Source: Microvirga lupini | GTDB lineage: Bacteria > Pseudomonadota > Alphaproteobacteria > Rhizobiales > Beijerinckiaceae | Direction: 5' to 3' | Assembly: GCF_014191055.1 (NCBI RefSeq) | Contig: NZ_JACHWB010000003.1 | Coordinates: forward strand, 1-64,000 | DNA length: 64,000 nt | In this document: piece after piece, positions 43,746 through 52,309 of the stretch | Numbering within the stretch: position 1 is the first letter of the stretch | How the letters are laid out: every line of letters starts with the position of its first letter | The notes under the pieces: generated by a model | Seen by the model: the letters and a program-made list of their open reading frames with translations, nothing else | Told to the model about the DNA's origin: nothing | The model's database searches: none | Translations under genes and position numbers: made by a program

Positions 43746-44459
43746 ATGGGCCGGAGCTTCGCCGAGCGCAGCCATGAAACGGAGCTGATGGATACTGAGA
43801 CCGTCAGCTTTGAAGACTACCGGGCCTGTCTCAAGGACCTCTCCACCGTCAATGCTTTGACCCTGACCCACAGGCCGATCCTGACTTGGATCGACCGCGC
43901 CACCCGCAGCTTGACCCCGGGCGAGCGTGTGACAGTTCTGGATGTGGGCTACGGCTATGGCGATCTCCTGCGCAAGATCCATGCCTGGAGCCGCCGCAAG
44001 GGCCGTGCCGTCGATCTCGTCGGAGTTGACCTCAATCCCATGAGCGAACCGATTGCCCGAGCCGCAACACCTCCTGATGTTCCCATCGAGTATCTGACCG
44101 GTAATGTCTTCGACTACAAGCCGGAACGTCCCATCGACTTCGTAATCAGCTCCCAGACGACGCATCACATGTCGGATGAGGAACTGGCGATCTTCATCCG
44201 CTGGATGGAGCAGGTGGCGGCACGCGGCTGGTATATCGCCGATCTCCACCGCCATCCCATTCCCTACCATGCCTTCGGCACGCTCGCCCGCGTCGCCCGT
44301 TGGCACCGCTTCGTTCAGCATGACGGACCCGTGTCCATTGCCCGCAGCTTCCGGAAGGACGATTGGGATAAAATCCTGCTTGCGGCAAGCCTTGCGCCCG
44401 GAACGGCGGAGATCCACTGGCATGTTCCGTTCCGTCTCTGCGTGAGCCGGTTGAAATGA
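43746..44459 (+). CDS. Class I SAM-dependent methyltransferase of the type III PKS cluster
   Basis: The 237-residue cytoplasmic enzyme has a Rossmann methyltransferase core: motif I VLDVGYGYGDLL (64-75), the acidic end of strand 2 in LVGVDLNPMS, and post-motif FVISSQTTHHMSDEELAIFI. It resembles the methyltransferases that sit beside alkylresorcinol-type synthases, such as the one in the Streptomyces srs cluster, so O- or C-methylation of the polyketide ring is the likely job. It starts seven bases after the synthase stop; its TGA overlaps the next ATG by four bases. Met15 is an alternative start with a poorer ribosome spacing. Confidence 0.88.
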   Translation: MGRSFAERSHETELMDTETVSFEDYRACLKDLSTVNALTLTHRPILTWIDRATRSLTPGERVTVLDVGYGYGDLLRKIHAWSRRKGRAVDLVGVDLNPMSEPIARAATPPDVPIEYLTGNVFDYKPERPIDFVISSQTTHHMSDEELAIFIRWMEQVAARGWYIADLHRHPIPYHAFGTLARVARWHRFVQHDGPVSIARSFRKDDWDKILLAASLAPGTAEIHWHVPFRLCVSRLK

Positions 44460-45610
44460 GCGGGTGCCGTGCCGAGGCAATCGTGATCGTAGGCGGAGGG
44501 CTCGCAGGCGCTGCTGCCGCCAGCGTCCTGGGGAGAGGAGGACGCTCGGCGCTGCTCCTTGAACGCGATCCCGAGCCCCGGCACAAGGTCTGCGGCGAGT
44601 TCCTCAGTGTCGAGGCTCAAACATATCTTGCTCATCTCGGCATCGACCTTGACGAGCTAGGTGCGAGCCGGATTTCACGCCTGCGTATATATCATCGCGG
44701 AAGGCAGGCCGTGGCGGATTTGCCGTTCACCGCCCGCGGCCTCTCTCGCAAGGTTCTGGATGAGGCGCTGCTGGAAAAAGCCGCGACGCTTGGTGCTCGG
44801 GTTGCACGTGGAGTAACCGTTCGCTCCCTTACCTTTGATGAAACAGGCGCTCGGATCGATGCAGGCTCATTTGGCCCCATCCGGGCGGAGACCCTCTTCC
44901 TGGCCAGCGGCAAGCATGATGTCAGGGGCATGAAACGGGCAGCCTCAGGATCCATCAACGATCTCATCGGGTTCAAGATGCACTACCGGTTCTCGGAGGA
45001 GCAGCATTCAGCCCTCGAAGGGGCCGTTGAGATCGTTCTGTTTGAGCTGGGCTATGCCGGGCTCCAGCTGATCGAGGGAGGCATTGCCAATCTGTGCCTG
45101 GTCATCACCCAGGAGCGTTTCGAGCAGGTCGGCAAGAGGTGGGAAAGTATGATCGACCAGATCATGCACGAGTGCCCTTCCCTGGCCGACCGGCTAGGTG
45201 GCGCGCTGGCGCTTTTCGACAAACCTCTTTCCATCTTCCAGATCCCCTATGGGTTCGTGCATCGCCCCGCCCGGAGCGAGCCTCAAGGACTCTTCCGCCT
45301 TGGCGATCAAATAGGCGTAATCCCCTCCTTCACCGGCGAGGGCATGTCGATGGCGCTACACAGTGGGTGTCTCGCTGCCTCGATATTTCTTCGCGGCGGT
45401 CGTGCCAGCACGGATTTTCACCGACAGATGTCATCCGACGTCCAGCGTCAGGTCCGGCTTGCATTCTTGATCAACAAGGCTGCGCGCTATGGACCTAGCC
45501 AGACAGCTGTCTTTCATCTCTGTCAGACATGGCCTTCCCTGATGCAGCAGGTTGCGACCTTCACCCGCCTGCGGGAGGGCTCCATGCAGAGAGCCCTGGC
45601 CCTGCCATGA
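44456..45610 (+). CDS. FAD-dependent oxidoreductase of the type III PKS cluster (geranylgeranyl-reductase-like)
   Basis: The 384-residue flavoprotein opens with a dinucleotide-binding motif IVIVGGGLAGAAAASVLGR (9-27) and ends the first strand pair in LLERDPEPRHKVCGEFLS, whose PxxKxCGE spelling is typical of the geranylgeranyl reductase/FixC-like group. The second FAD block is GLFRLGDQIGVIPSFTGEGM. Members hydroxylate or reduce lipid-like substrates. By position it should oxidise the ring made by the synthase, toward a hydroquinone or quinone, but reduction of a side chain is as likely from sequence alone. It is coupled on both sides by four-base ATGA overlaps. Confidence 0.88.
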   Translation: MSGCRAEAIVIVGGGLAGAAAASVLGRGGRSALLLERDPEPRHKVCGEFLSVEAQTYLAHLGIDLDELGASRISRLRIYHRGRQAVADLPFTARGLSRKVLDEALLEKAATLGARVARGVTVRSLTFDETGARIDAGSFGPIRAETLFLASGKHDVRGMKRAASGSINDLIGFKMHYRFSEEQHSALEGAVEIVLFELGYAGLQLIEGGIANLCLVITQERFEQVGKRWESMIDQIMHECPSLADRLGGALALFDKPLSIFQIPYGFVHRPARSEPQGLFRLGDQIGVIPSFTGEGMSMALHSGCLAASIFLRGGRASTDFHRQMSSDVQRQVRLAFLINKAARYGPSQTAVFHLCQTWPSLMQQVATFTRLREGSMQRALALP

Positions 45611-46455
45611 TCGTGCCGCGGGAGGTTCAGACATCCGCCGCCGTCGCGGAGCATTATGACGAGTTGGACCCGTTCTACCGCGAGATCTGGGGCGAGCATG
45701 TCCATCATGGCCTCTGGACAAGCGGCCAGGAGAGCCCGGACGAGGCGGTCGAAGCTCTCATCGCCCATCTTGCAGGAACCATGGATCTTCAGCCCGGCCA
45801 GCGCGTCTGCGATGTCGGCTGCGGCTATGGCGCGACGGCGGAGTGGCTTGCGCATCATCATGATGTCCATGTGACGGGGGTCACGCTCTCATCCGCGCAG
45901 CTTCGGCAGACACAAATGCGCAGCGCCGCATCGCCACTCCTGCACTTCAGGCAACAGGACTGGCTTACGAACACGTTCAAAGACGAGACCTTCGATCATG
46001 TGATCGCCATCGAGAGTTCCGAGCACATGCCCGACAAGCAATTTTTCTTCGACGAGGCCTTCCGCACCCTTCGCCCCGGAGGGAAATTGGCCGTTTATGC
46101 CTGGCTGGCACGCGACGGCGTCCGCCCGTGGGAGGAACGCTATCTGCTGGAGCCGATCTGCCGCGAAGGGCGCTTACCGGGTATGGGCAGCGAGATAGAG
46201 TATCGCGCATGGGCCAGCAAAGCCGGCTTTCTGGTCGATGAGTTCGAAGACCTGAGCGACAGGGTTCGGCGTACCTGGGCGCTCTGCACGGGGCGGGTTG
46301 CAAGGAAACTCCTGACCCATTCGCAATACAGGCGCTACCTGCTGAATGCCCGCGCCAAAAACCGCATTTTCGCCCTGAGCGTCCCGCGCATCTGGATCGC
46401 CTATCTGACCGGCTCGATGCGCTACGGTCTTCTCACGGCGCACAAACTTAGCTAG
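45607..46455 (+). CDS. Second SAM-dependent methyltransferase of the cluster (tocopherol-methyltransferase-like)
   Basis: The 282-residue enzyme begins with VAEHYDELDPFYREIWG and the EHVHHGLW motif, the lid typical of gamma-tocopherol and sterol methyltransferase relatives that act on lipid phenols. Motif I is VCDVGCGYGATAEWL (67-81). The block AIESSEHMPDKQFFFDEAFR follows strand 4. The ATG at 45607 overlaps the FAD enzyme's stop by four bases; the longer open frame from 45529 lies inside that gene. It is the last gene of the unit; 11 bp separate it from the convergent ankyrin gene. Two methyltransferases imply two methylations or an alternative order on the same scaffold. Confidence 0.88.
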   Translation: MIVPREVQTSAAVAEHYDELDPFYREIWGEHVHHGLWTSGQESPDEAVEALIAHLAGTMDLQPGQRVCDVGCGYGATAEWLAHHHDVHVTGVTLSSAQLRQTQMRSAASPLLHFRQQDWLTNTFKDETFDHVIAIESSEHMPDKQFFFDEAFRTLRPGGKLAVYAWLARDGVRPWEERYLLEPICREGRLPGMGSEIEYRAWASKAGFLVDEFEDLSDRVRRTWALCTGRVARKLLTHSQYRRYLLNARAKNRIFALSVPRIWIAYLTGSMRYGLLTAHKLS

Positions 46456-46466
46456 CCCTAGGTTTC

Positions 46467-46997
46467 CTACGACTGGGCCGAGCGCGCGAGCAATTCCGCC
46501 GTGTCCGACGCACCCATGGCACCAGCCAGGGCCTCGGCCGTGAGGCCGCCGGCATCACGCGCCTGAGCATCCGCTCCACGCGCCAGCAGCGTTTCGACGA
46601 TTTCGACCCGGTTGAACATGGCTGCGATCATGACTGCGGTCTTTCCGCCCTCGCCTCGGCCATTCACGTCGGCACCTCCATCGAGAAGGCTTTCGACCGA
46701 TGCCATATCGCCCTTGAAGGCCGCTCCGGCGAGAGGCGTCTGGCCGCGATCGTTGGAGAGGTCCGGATCGGCCCCATGGTCCAGCAGAAGCCGTACGGCT
46801 TCGGCATGCCCGTGATAGCTTGCCAGCATCAGGAGCGAGTCGCCCTTCTCGTTGCGCAGGTTGGGCGGCAATCCCATCTGGAGGAGATCGCCCAGCTCCT
46901 GCACCTGCCCCGCCCTGGCATGCTGGAAGACACGCTGAGCGAAGGCAATGGTCTCCTCGTCCAGTTCTTGGGCCGGTTTCGGTGGATCGTTCGTCAT
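46467..46997 (-). CDS. Ankyrin-repeat protein
   Basis: The 176-residue soluble protein holds about four ankyrin repeats between residues 45 and 165, with well-formed examples KGDSLLMLASYHGHAEAVRL then LLDHGADPDLSNDRGQTPLAGAAFKGD and KTAVMIAAMFNRVEIVETLL. A charged N-terminal helix precedes them (LDEETIAFAQRVFQHA). There is no signal peptide. Ankyrin repeats mediate protein contacts, and the partner is unknown. Its ATG overlaps the nucleoside hydrolase stop by four bases, so the two are translated together and the protein may act on or with that enzyme. Confidence 0.9.
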   Translation of the reverse strand: MTNDPPKPAQELDEETIAFAQRVFQHARAGQVQELGDLLQMGLPPNLRNEKGDSLLMLASYHGHAEAVRLLLDHGADPDLSNDRGQTPLAGAAFKGDMASVESLLDGGADVNGRGEGGKTAVMIAAMFNRVEIVETLLARGADAQARDAGGLTAEALAGAMGASDTAELLARSAQS

Positions 46998-47953
46998 GAC
47001 GTGCTCGACTCTCTTCTTGAGGCACTTGCCTCGATGGTGGTGAGGTGCCGAGCGAGAAGATCGAGCGCGGCGGGACCATCGACGCCGAGGGCAACCTGCA
47101 CGGGAGTTCCTTCAGGACTGATCGTAAGCGCTCCAGCCAACTCACCGTTTCCCGTATCGACGCTCAAGCGAAGCTCCTCGATCCGGAAGAGTTGGGGTGA
47201 TAAGGCGTATAACATCACGCAAGGATCATGGAGCGGACGGCTCTCCCGGTTTGCCTCCCCTTCGAAATAAGATTCGATGAGGTTCGCCACCTTGGCGGGC
47301 ATGGGTTTTCCGCTCGCGGACAACGCCTCCACGAACTCGCGCGTGGCGCGCACGCGGCGTGTAACGTCGAGGGGAATGAGCACGAGCGGCAGACCGGATG
47401 CGACGACAACCGCTGCGGCTTCTGGATCCGCCCAGAGATTGAACTCGGAACGCGGTCCGACATTGCCATGTTCATGGATTGCTCCGCCCATGGCGATAAT
47501 CCGGCCAATGCGCCTTGCAGCCTCAGGCTGCTCCAGAACGAGACGCGCCAGGTTCGTCAGTGGTCCGAGGGCGAGCACATCGACAATACCCGCCGGCTGC
47601 TCCATCAGGAAATCCGCCAGCCATTTCACGGCCTGCCGATCGTCAGGGAGACGCACGGGATGAGGCAAGGCAACACCGCCGATACCGTCTGTGCCATGCA
47701 GGTTCAACGGCTCAGGTCCGACCCGCGACAGCGGCGCAGCTGCTCCTCGAACTACTGGAATATCTTCCCGGCCTGCGAACGCGAGAAGGCGGCTTGCGTT
47801 GCGCGTCGTGGTTTCGATGCCGATGTTGCCAGCCACAGTTGTGATTCCGGCAATGGTGAAATTGGGCGAGGCGAATGCCAGGAGGATCCCGATGGCATCG
47901 TCAATGCCGGGATCGGTGTCGATGACAGTCAAGCGGGGTTTTGCGAGATTCAT
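46994..47953 (-). CDS. Inosine-uridine-preferring-type nucleoside hydrolase
   Basis: The 319-residue enzyme splits ribonucleosides to base and ribose. It has the family's calcium and catalytic motif VIDTDPGIDDAIGI with Asp14, Asp18 and Asp19, the late metal block HDPCVMLYALSP, and the substrate loop GGAIHEHGNVGPRSEFNLWADPEAA, which I list here as two joined parts GGAIHEHGNVG and PRSEFNLWADPEAA. Length is normal. Base preference cannot be read off. It is upstream of and coupled to the ankyrin gene, and divergent from the adenine-deaminase-like gene (80 bp apart), supporting a purine salvage setting. Confidence 0.94.
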   Translation of the reverse strand: MNLAKPRLTVIDTDPGIDDAIGILLAFASPNFTIAGITTVAGNIGIETTTRNASRLLAFAGREDIPVVRGAAAPLSRVGPEPLNLHGTDGIGGVALPHPVRLPDDRQAVKWLADFLMEQPAGIVDVLALGPLTNLARLVLEQPEAARRIGRIIAMGGAIHEHGNVGPRSEFNLWADPEAAAVVVASGLPLVLIPLDVTRRVRATREFVEALSASGKPMPAKVANLIESYFEGEANRESRPLHDPCVMLYALSPQLFRIEELRLSVDTGNGELAGALTISPEGTPVQVALGVDGPAALDLLARHLTTIEASASRRESSTS

Positions 47954-48033
47954 GATCGGGGTAGAAGCTTTCCAGGTCCGTATGGCTTCTTATCCGACAG
48001 CGGACCGCGTTTGACCATAGCTACAGGTGCGCT

Positions 48034-49908
48034 GTGACCCGTTCCGCTTCACTTCCCAACGACCTTCTGGTGAATGCCGCGGATGAAGTGACAATCCGCC
48101 AGGATCTCGTTCTGGTCGCGCTCGGCAAACAGCCGGCGGACAGGCTCCTGCGCGTCGGACGGCTGCTCGATGTTCATACACGCACATGGCTCGAGGATCA
48201 GGAGATCGCCATTCGCGGCCGGCGCATTGCCTGGACCGGACCCGCGGGTACGTTCCCGGGAACCGCTCTCGCCCGGAAGGATCGTTCGAACCTCGCCGCC
48301 GTTCCGGGTTTCGGCGAGGTCCACAAGCACATCGAAAGCTCACACATCACGCCGGAATACGAGGCCGCGCTGGTCCTCCCGCGTGGCAATACCTGGACGT
48401 GCGAGGCAAGCCATGAATTCTCGAATGTCGATGGTCCCCACAACCTGGAATTCTGGTTGACCGCGCGCCGGCACGGCTCGCCCATGAAGATCTTCCCCCT
48501 TCCCGGTTCGGCGGTGCCGCCCACCGCCTATGAATGGGGTGGAGGTTATTACGGATACGATGAGCAAGCGGAGTTTCTGAGGCAGAGCCTCATGGTCGCG
48601 GGCCTCGACGAGGTGATGGACTGGCCTGCTGTCTGGAATCCTGAGAATCCGTCGCACAAGCGGCTTTGGGGCATGATCCAAGCAACGTTCGAGAAGCGCG
48701 GCGTCGTGGAAGGGCATGGTGCAGGTCTGCGCGATCTCAACTCTATCAACGCCTTTGCGGCAGCGGGTCTCGCTTCCGATCACGAAGGTTGGACCGCGGA
48801 GGAGGTATGGGACAAGCTGCGCCACGGCATCTTCATCGAAATCAGGCCGCACTCCATGCCGGAGATCATCCAGGGACTGCTCCAGCGGGGTCTGTCCGAC
48901 TGGTCTCAGATCGCCTTCGCCACCGATGACCGTAGCGCCTCGGACACGTTGCGCATGGACGCAACTGATTACAATGTACGCCTCGCCATTCAGTCTGGTC
49001 TCTCGCCGGAGATCGCCATCCAATGCGTGACGATCAACCCGGCGCGCCATATGCGCCTAACGCCTTGGGTCGGCAGCATCGCGCCAGGGCGTTTCTCCGA
49101 TATCGTGCTGCTCGACGATGTTGAACAGCTTTCCATCGCCGAGGTGTGGGCCGACGGGAAGCCTGTCTCCAAGGGAACGGAATATCTTGGCGCCCTGCCC
49201 TCCATCAACTGGCCCGATTGGGCCTCCAAGACGGTGAACATCAAGCGCACCATCAAGCCAAAGGACTTCGCCATTGCAGCCGAACCCGGCCGCACCACCA
49301 TGCAGGCGGCCCTGCTGCGGCCTTTCCACTGGCACGACGAGTTCATCACCATGGAGTTGCAGGTCGAGAACGGGGAGGTCCAGGGCGACCCCGATCGAAA
49401 CGTCACCAAATTTTCTATCGTCGATCGCTTCTCGGGCGAGGCGAAAATCTCACGCATGTTCTGGCTCGGCTGCGGACCGAAGACGCCCGACACTGCCGTC
49501 GGCTGCACGGTCGCACACGACAAGCACAATCTCTGGATCGTCGGATCGTCGGATGAAGCCATGGCGATGGTGGCCAATCGCGTGGCGGAGATCGGCGGGG
49601 GCTGGGTTCTGGTGAGCGGCGGCAAGGTTCTGGCAGAGGTACGCTACGAGATCGGCGGGCTGATGACGCAGCGACCGGCGGAGGAGCTCGATACCGACAT
49701 GCAGCGCCTTTACGCGGCGGCGGAAACCATTGAGTGGCTTTACGAGCCGACCTTCTCGCCGCGCTGGTATCCTGGCTTTCCCGAGCGGCTGCAATTCGCG
49801 ACGCTGACCTGCGCGCCATGGCGCTGGGTTCTGGTCGCGCCCTGCGAGGCGGCGCCGCAGGGTTTCGTGAACGTGGCGACCGGGCAAACGCACCCGGTCG
49901 TCTGGTAA
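48034..49908 (+). CDS. Adenine deaminase-like protein (amidohydrolase with adenine deaminase C-terminal domain)
   Basis: The 624-residue protein matches adenine deaminase, which converts adenine to hypoxanthine, but is some 35 residues longer than the E. coli enzyme. After an N-terminal extension the metal-dependent hydrolase barrel shows HKH (His97 and His99 in GEVHKHIESSH, where the usual spelling is HVHIESS), VVEGHGAGLRDLNSINAF, SDHEGWTAEE and FATDDRSASDTL. The last third is the Ade C-terminal beta domain (TVAHDKHNLWIVGSSDEAMA). Catalytic residues look complete. Substrate could be adenine or a related base. The GTG start at 48034 follows AGGTG. It converges on an amidohydrolase gene with a two-base gap. 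Confidence 0.85.
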   Translation: MTRSASLPNDLLVNAADEVTIRQDLVLVALGKQPADRLLRVGRLLDVHTRTWLEDQEIAIRGRRIAWTGPAGTFPGTALARKDRSNLAAVPGFGEVHKHIESSHITPEYEAALVLPRGNTWTCEASHEFSNVDGPHNLEFWLTARRHGSPMKIFPLPGSAVPPTAYEWGGGYYGYDEQAEFLRQSLMVAGLDEVMDWPAVWNPENPSHKRLWGMIQATFEKRGVVEGHGAGLRDLNSINAFAAAGLASDHEGWTAEEVWDKLRHGIFIEIRPHSMPEIIQGLLQRGLSDWSQIAFATDDRSASDTLRMDATDYNVRLAIQSGLSPEIAIQCVTINPARHMRLTPWVGSIAPGRFSDIVLLDDVEQLSIAEVWADGKPVSKGTEYLGALPSINWPDWASKTVNIKRTIKPKDFAIAAEPGRTTMQAALLRPFHWHDEFITMELQVENGEVQGDPDRNVTKFSIVDRFSGEAKISRMFWLGCGPKTPDTAVGCTVAHDKHNLWIVGSSDEAMAMVANRVAEIGGGWVLVSGGKVLAEVRYEIGGLMTQRPAEELDTDMQRLYAAAETIEWLYEPTFSPRWYPGFPERLQFATLTCAPWRWVLVAPCEAAPQGFVNVATGQTHPVVW

Positions 49909-49910
49909 GT

Positions 49911-51236
49911 TCAGCCGGCCGCGTCGATCCGGGCCATTTCGGCCTTGAACGCCGTCGCGATCTGGCCTGCATCGCGCAGGATCTTCTTGCGCTCCAGGCT
50001 CTCGACATTGCGGCCCCGCATGAGCCAGCGGCCGCCGACCATCACGTCCCGCACGTCCACGGGCATGGCTGAGAACACCAGCGTGGCATAGATGTCGTAG
50101 ACCGGCTGCAGGCGAGGCGCTGACAGGTCGATGCGGATGAGGTCGGCCTGCTTGCCGGGTTCGAGCGAGCCGATGCGGCTGTCGAGACCCAGCACCTGAG
50201 CGCCTTCCAACGTCGCCATGCGGATCACCTGGGCAGCCGGCATCGGCTTGCGGCTGTGGCCGAGAATCTTCTGGAACATCGAAACTGGCCCGAATTGGCT
50301 TAACAGGTCGAGCGTGTTGCCGCTCATGGGACCATCGGTGGCGATGCCGACCTTTATGCCGGCAGCCCGCATGGCCTCGATGGGCGCAATCCCGCGCCCG
50401 GCCTTTGCGTTCGAGCGGGCGTTGTGGGCGACGCGCACATCCGCTTTCGCCATGCGCTCGATCTCGAACGGGTCGATATGCAGGCAATGGGCCGCGATCA
50501 GGCCGGGGATGAGGAGCCCTGCTTTCTCCACCACCGCCAACGGTCGCAATCCATGGTTCTTGCGGCACCATTCCATTTCGCTGTCCATCTCGGCGAGATG
50601 GATCTGCACCGGCACATCGCGATGCGCTTCGGCCCATTGAGCGACTCGCGCCATTACCTCGATATCGGTCGAATAGGGCGCATGAGGTGCAATGGAGGGA
50701 GTGATCCGCTCGTGCCCCGAGAACTCCGACACGAGTTCCTCGACCAGCGCAAATCCCTCATCAACGGTCTTGTGATCCGGCGGATCGAAAGTGGCCAGCG
50801 TCTGGCCGACCACACCGCGCAACTCTGCCTGATCGAGGGCTCGCCCGACCTCCGTTTCGTAATAGTACATGTCCGCGATGGTGGTGACGCCCGCCTCGAT
50901 GGACTCCAGCGCGCCGAGGAGCGTGCCCACGCGCACCATCTCCGGCGTGACGAATTTGCGCTCCATGGGGAGTACATAGCGGAACAGCCGATCGTCCACG
51001 TCTTCGCCGAGACCGCGGAACAGCGTCATGGCCAGATGCGCATGGGGATTGACCATGCCAGGCATTATCACGTCGCCGCCAACGTCAACAAGCTCGGCTC
51101 CCTCCGTCTGCGGCGGCTCACCGGAGCCGACCGCCCGGATTGTTGAACCCTCGATATGGATCCACCCACCTTCGATGACGCTCATACTCTCATCGATAGG
51201 GAGCAGACAGGCGTTCCTGATCAGGATAGACGCCAT
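49911..51236 (-). CDS. Amidohydrolase/nucleobase deaminase of the TrzA/SsnA/MtaD type
   Basis: The 441-residue metal-dependent hydrolase has HAH (His65, His67 in VNPHAHLAM), the HLAEMDSE block with the third His and Glu, the AAHCLHID block and the catalytic Asp in ATDGPMSGNTLDLL. The closing GSLEPGKQADLIRIDL is family standard. Relatives deaminate S-adenosylhomocysteine, methylthioadenosine, guanine or triazine rings, so a base-like ring substrate is likely but not fixed. The ATG at 51236 shares a base with the stop of the ABC ATPase (TAATG), which ties it to the importer operon; an extension to 51365 lies inside the ATPase gene. Confidence 0.9.
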   Translation of the reverse strand: MASILIRNACLLPIDESMSVIEGGWIHIEGSTIRAVGSGEPPQTEGAELVDVGGDVIMPGMVNPHAHLAMTLFRGLGEDVDDRLFRYVLPMERKFVTPEMVRVGTLLGALESIEAGVTTIADMYYYETEVGRALDQAELRGVVGQTLATFDPPDHKTVDEGFALVEELVSEFSGHERITPSIAPHAPYSTDIEVMARVAQWAEAHRDVPVQIHLAEMDSEMEWCRKNHGLRPLAVVEKAGLLIPGLIAAHCLHIDPFEIERMAKADVRVAHNARSNAKAGRGIAPIEAMRAAGIKVGIATDGPMSGNTLDLLSQFGPVSMFQKILGHSRKPMPAAQVIRMATLEGAQVLGLDSRIGSLEPGKQADLIRIDLSAPRLQPVYDIYATLVFSAMPVDVRDVMVGGRWLMRGRNVESLERKKILRDAGQIATAFKAEMARIDAAG

Positions 51237-52303
51237 TACCGGCCTCCTTCGCTGGCGAGAATGGTGCATTGCTCCGGCATGGGCACAAGCTTCACATTCG
51301 TTCCCGCCTCCAGCGGCGTCGTGAGGCTGCCGTTGGCGATCAGGTGACCGGCCGCCGTCTCGCACTGGTACTGGTAGGCGCGGCCGAGGTAAGTCCGCAG
51401 GCCCAATTGGGCCGGAAGCCCCTCGGCGGTGGGATCGGTGGATACCACCAGGCCGTCGGGCCGCGTGGCCAGGAGGAAGGTGTCGGGGATTGCGCCATAA
51501 ACAGCTTGCGACAGCCGGAGGGTCATTCCGGCTGTTTCCGCGGTGACCATGTCGCCGTCGCGCGCGATGACTTTGAACGGGAGGATGTTCTCGAACCCGA
51601 CGAAGCGCGCTACGAAGGTGTTGGCAGGGCGCCGGTAGAGCACCTCCGGCCGGTCGAACTGCATGAGACGCCCGGCATTCATGATCGCGACACGGTCGGA
51701 GATCGAGAAGGCCTCCTCCTGGTCGTGCGTCACATAGACCGAGGTGGTGCCGTTCGACCGCTGCAGCTGGCGGATCTCCACACGCATATCGACCCTAAGC
51801 TTGGCATCGAGATTCGAAAGCGGCTCATCGAACATCAGGAGCGGCGGCTCGATGACAAGAGCTCGCGCCAAGGCGACGCGCTGCTTCTGGCCGCCTGACA
51901 GAGCGCCTGGAGCACGGTCGGCCAGCGGAGCAAGACCCACGCGCTCCAGCATGGCCATGGCACGCTTGCGGCGCTCGGCCGGAGTCATGCCGCGCTGCTT
52001 CAACCCGAAGGCGACATTGTCGAGCACGGAGAGATGCGGGAACAAGGCATAGTTCTGGAAAACGAGACCGATATCACGCTTGTGTGTCGGCAGCCGTGTC
52101 AGGTCGCGTCCTCCGAGCTGAATCGAGCCGGTGGTCGGCGTCAGAAAGCCTGCGATCAGGCGCAGGGTCGTGGTCTTGCCGCAGCCGCTGGCTCCGAGAA
52201 GAGACACGAGTTCGCCGGCCTGGACCGAGAGCGAGAGGTCTTCCAGAACCTTGGTCGTTCCGTAATGGGCGGAGACGGCTTGGAGATCGAGGGGCTGTGT
52301 CAC
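51236..52303 (-). CDS. ABC transporter ATP-binding protein, polyamine/iron type (PotA-like)
   Basis: The 355-residue ATPase has Walker A GASGCGKTT (37-45), signature ALSGGQKQR, Walker B LLMFDEPLSNLD and the H-loop VYVTHDQEEA. A C-terminal TOBE domain (about 245-350) is typical of the spermidine/putrescine and iron importer class. It energises the two permeases encoded just upstream; six bases separate it from the second permease. The downstream amidohydrolase is coupled to it, so solute import and processing are expressed together. Confidence 0.95.
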   Translation of the reverse strand: MTQPLDLQAVSAHYGTTKVLEDLSLSVQAGELVSLLGASGCGKTTTLRLIAGFLTPTTGSIQLGGRDLTRLPTHKRDIGLVFQNYALFPHLSVLDNVAFGLKQRGMTPAERRKRAMAMLERVGLAPLADRAPGALSGGQKQRVALARALVIEPPLLMFDEPLSNLDAKLRVDMRVEIRQLQRSNGTTSVYVTHDQEEAFSISDRVAIMNAGRLMQFDRPEVLYRRPANTFVARFVGFENILPFKVIARDGDMVTAETAGMTLRLSQAVYGAIPDTFLLATRPDGLVVSTDPTAEGLPAQLGLRTYLGRAYQYQCETAAGHLIANGSLTTPLEAGTNVKLVPMPEQCTILASEGGR

Positions 52304-52309
52304 GGAAAG

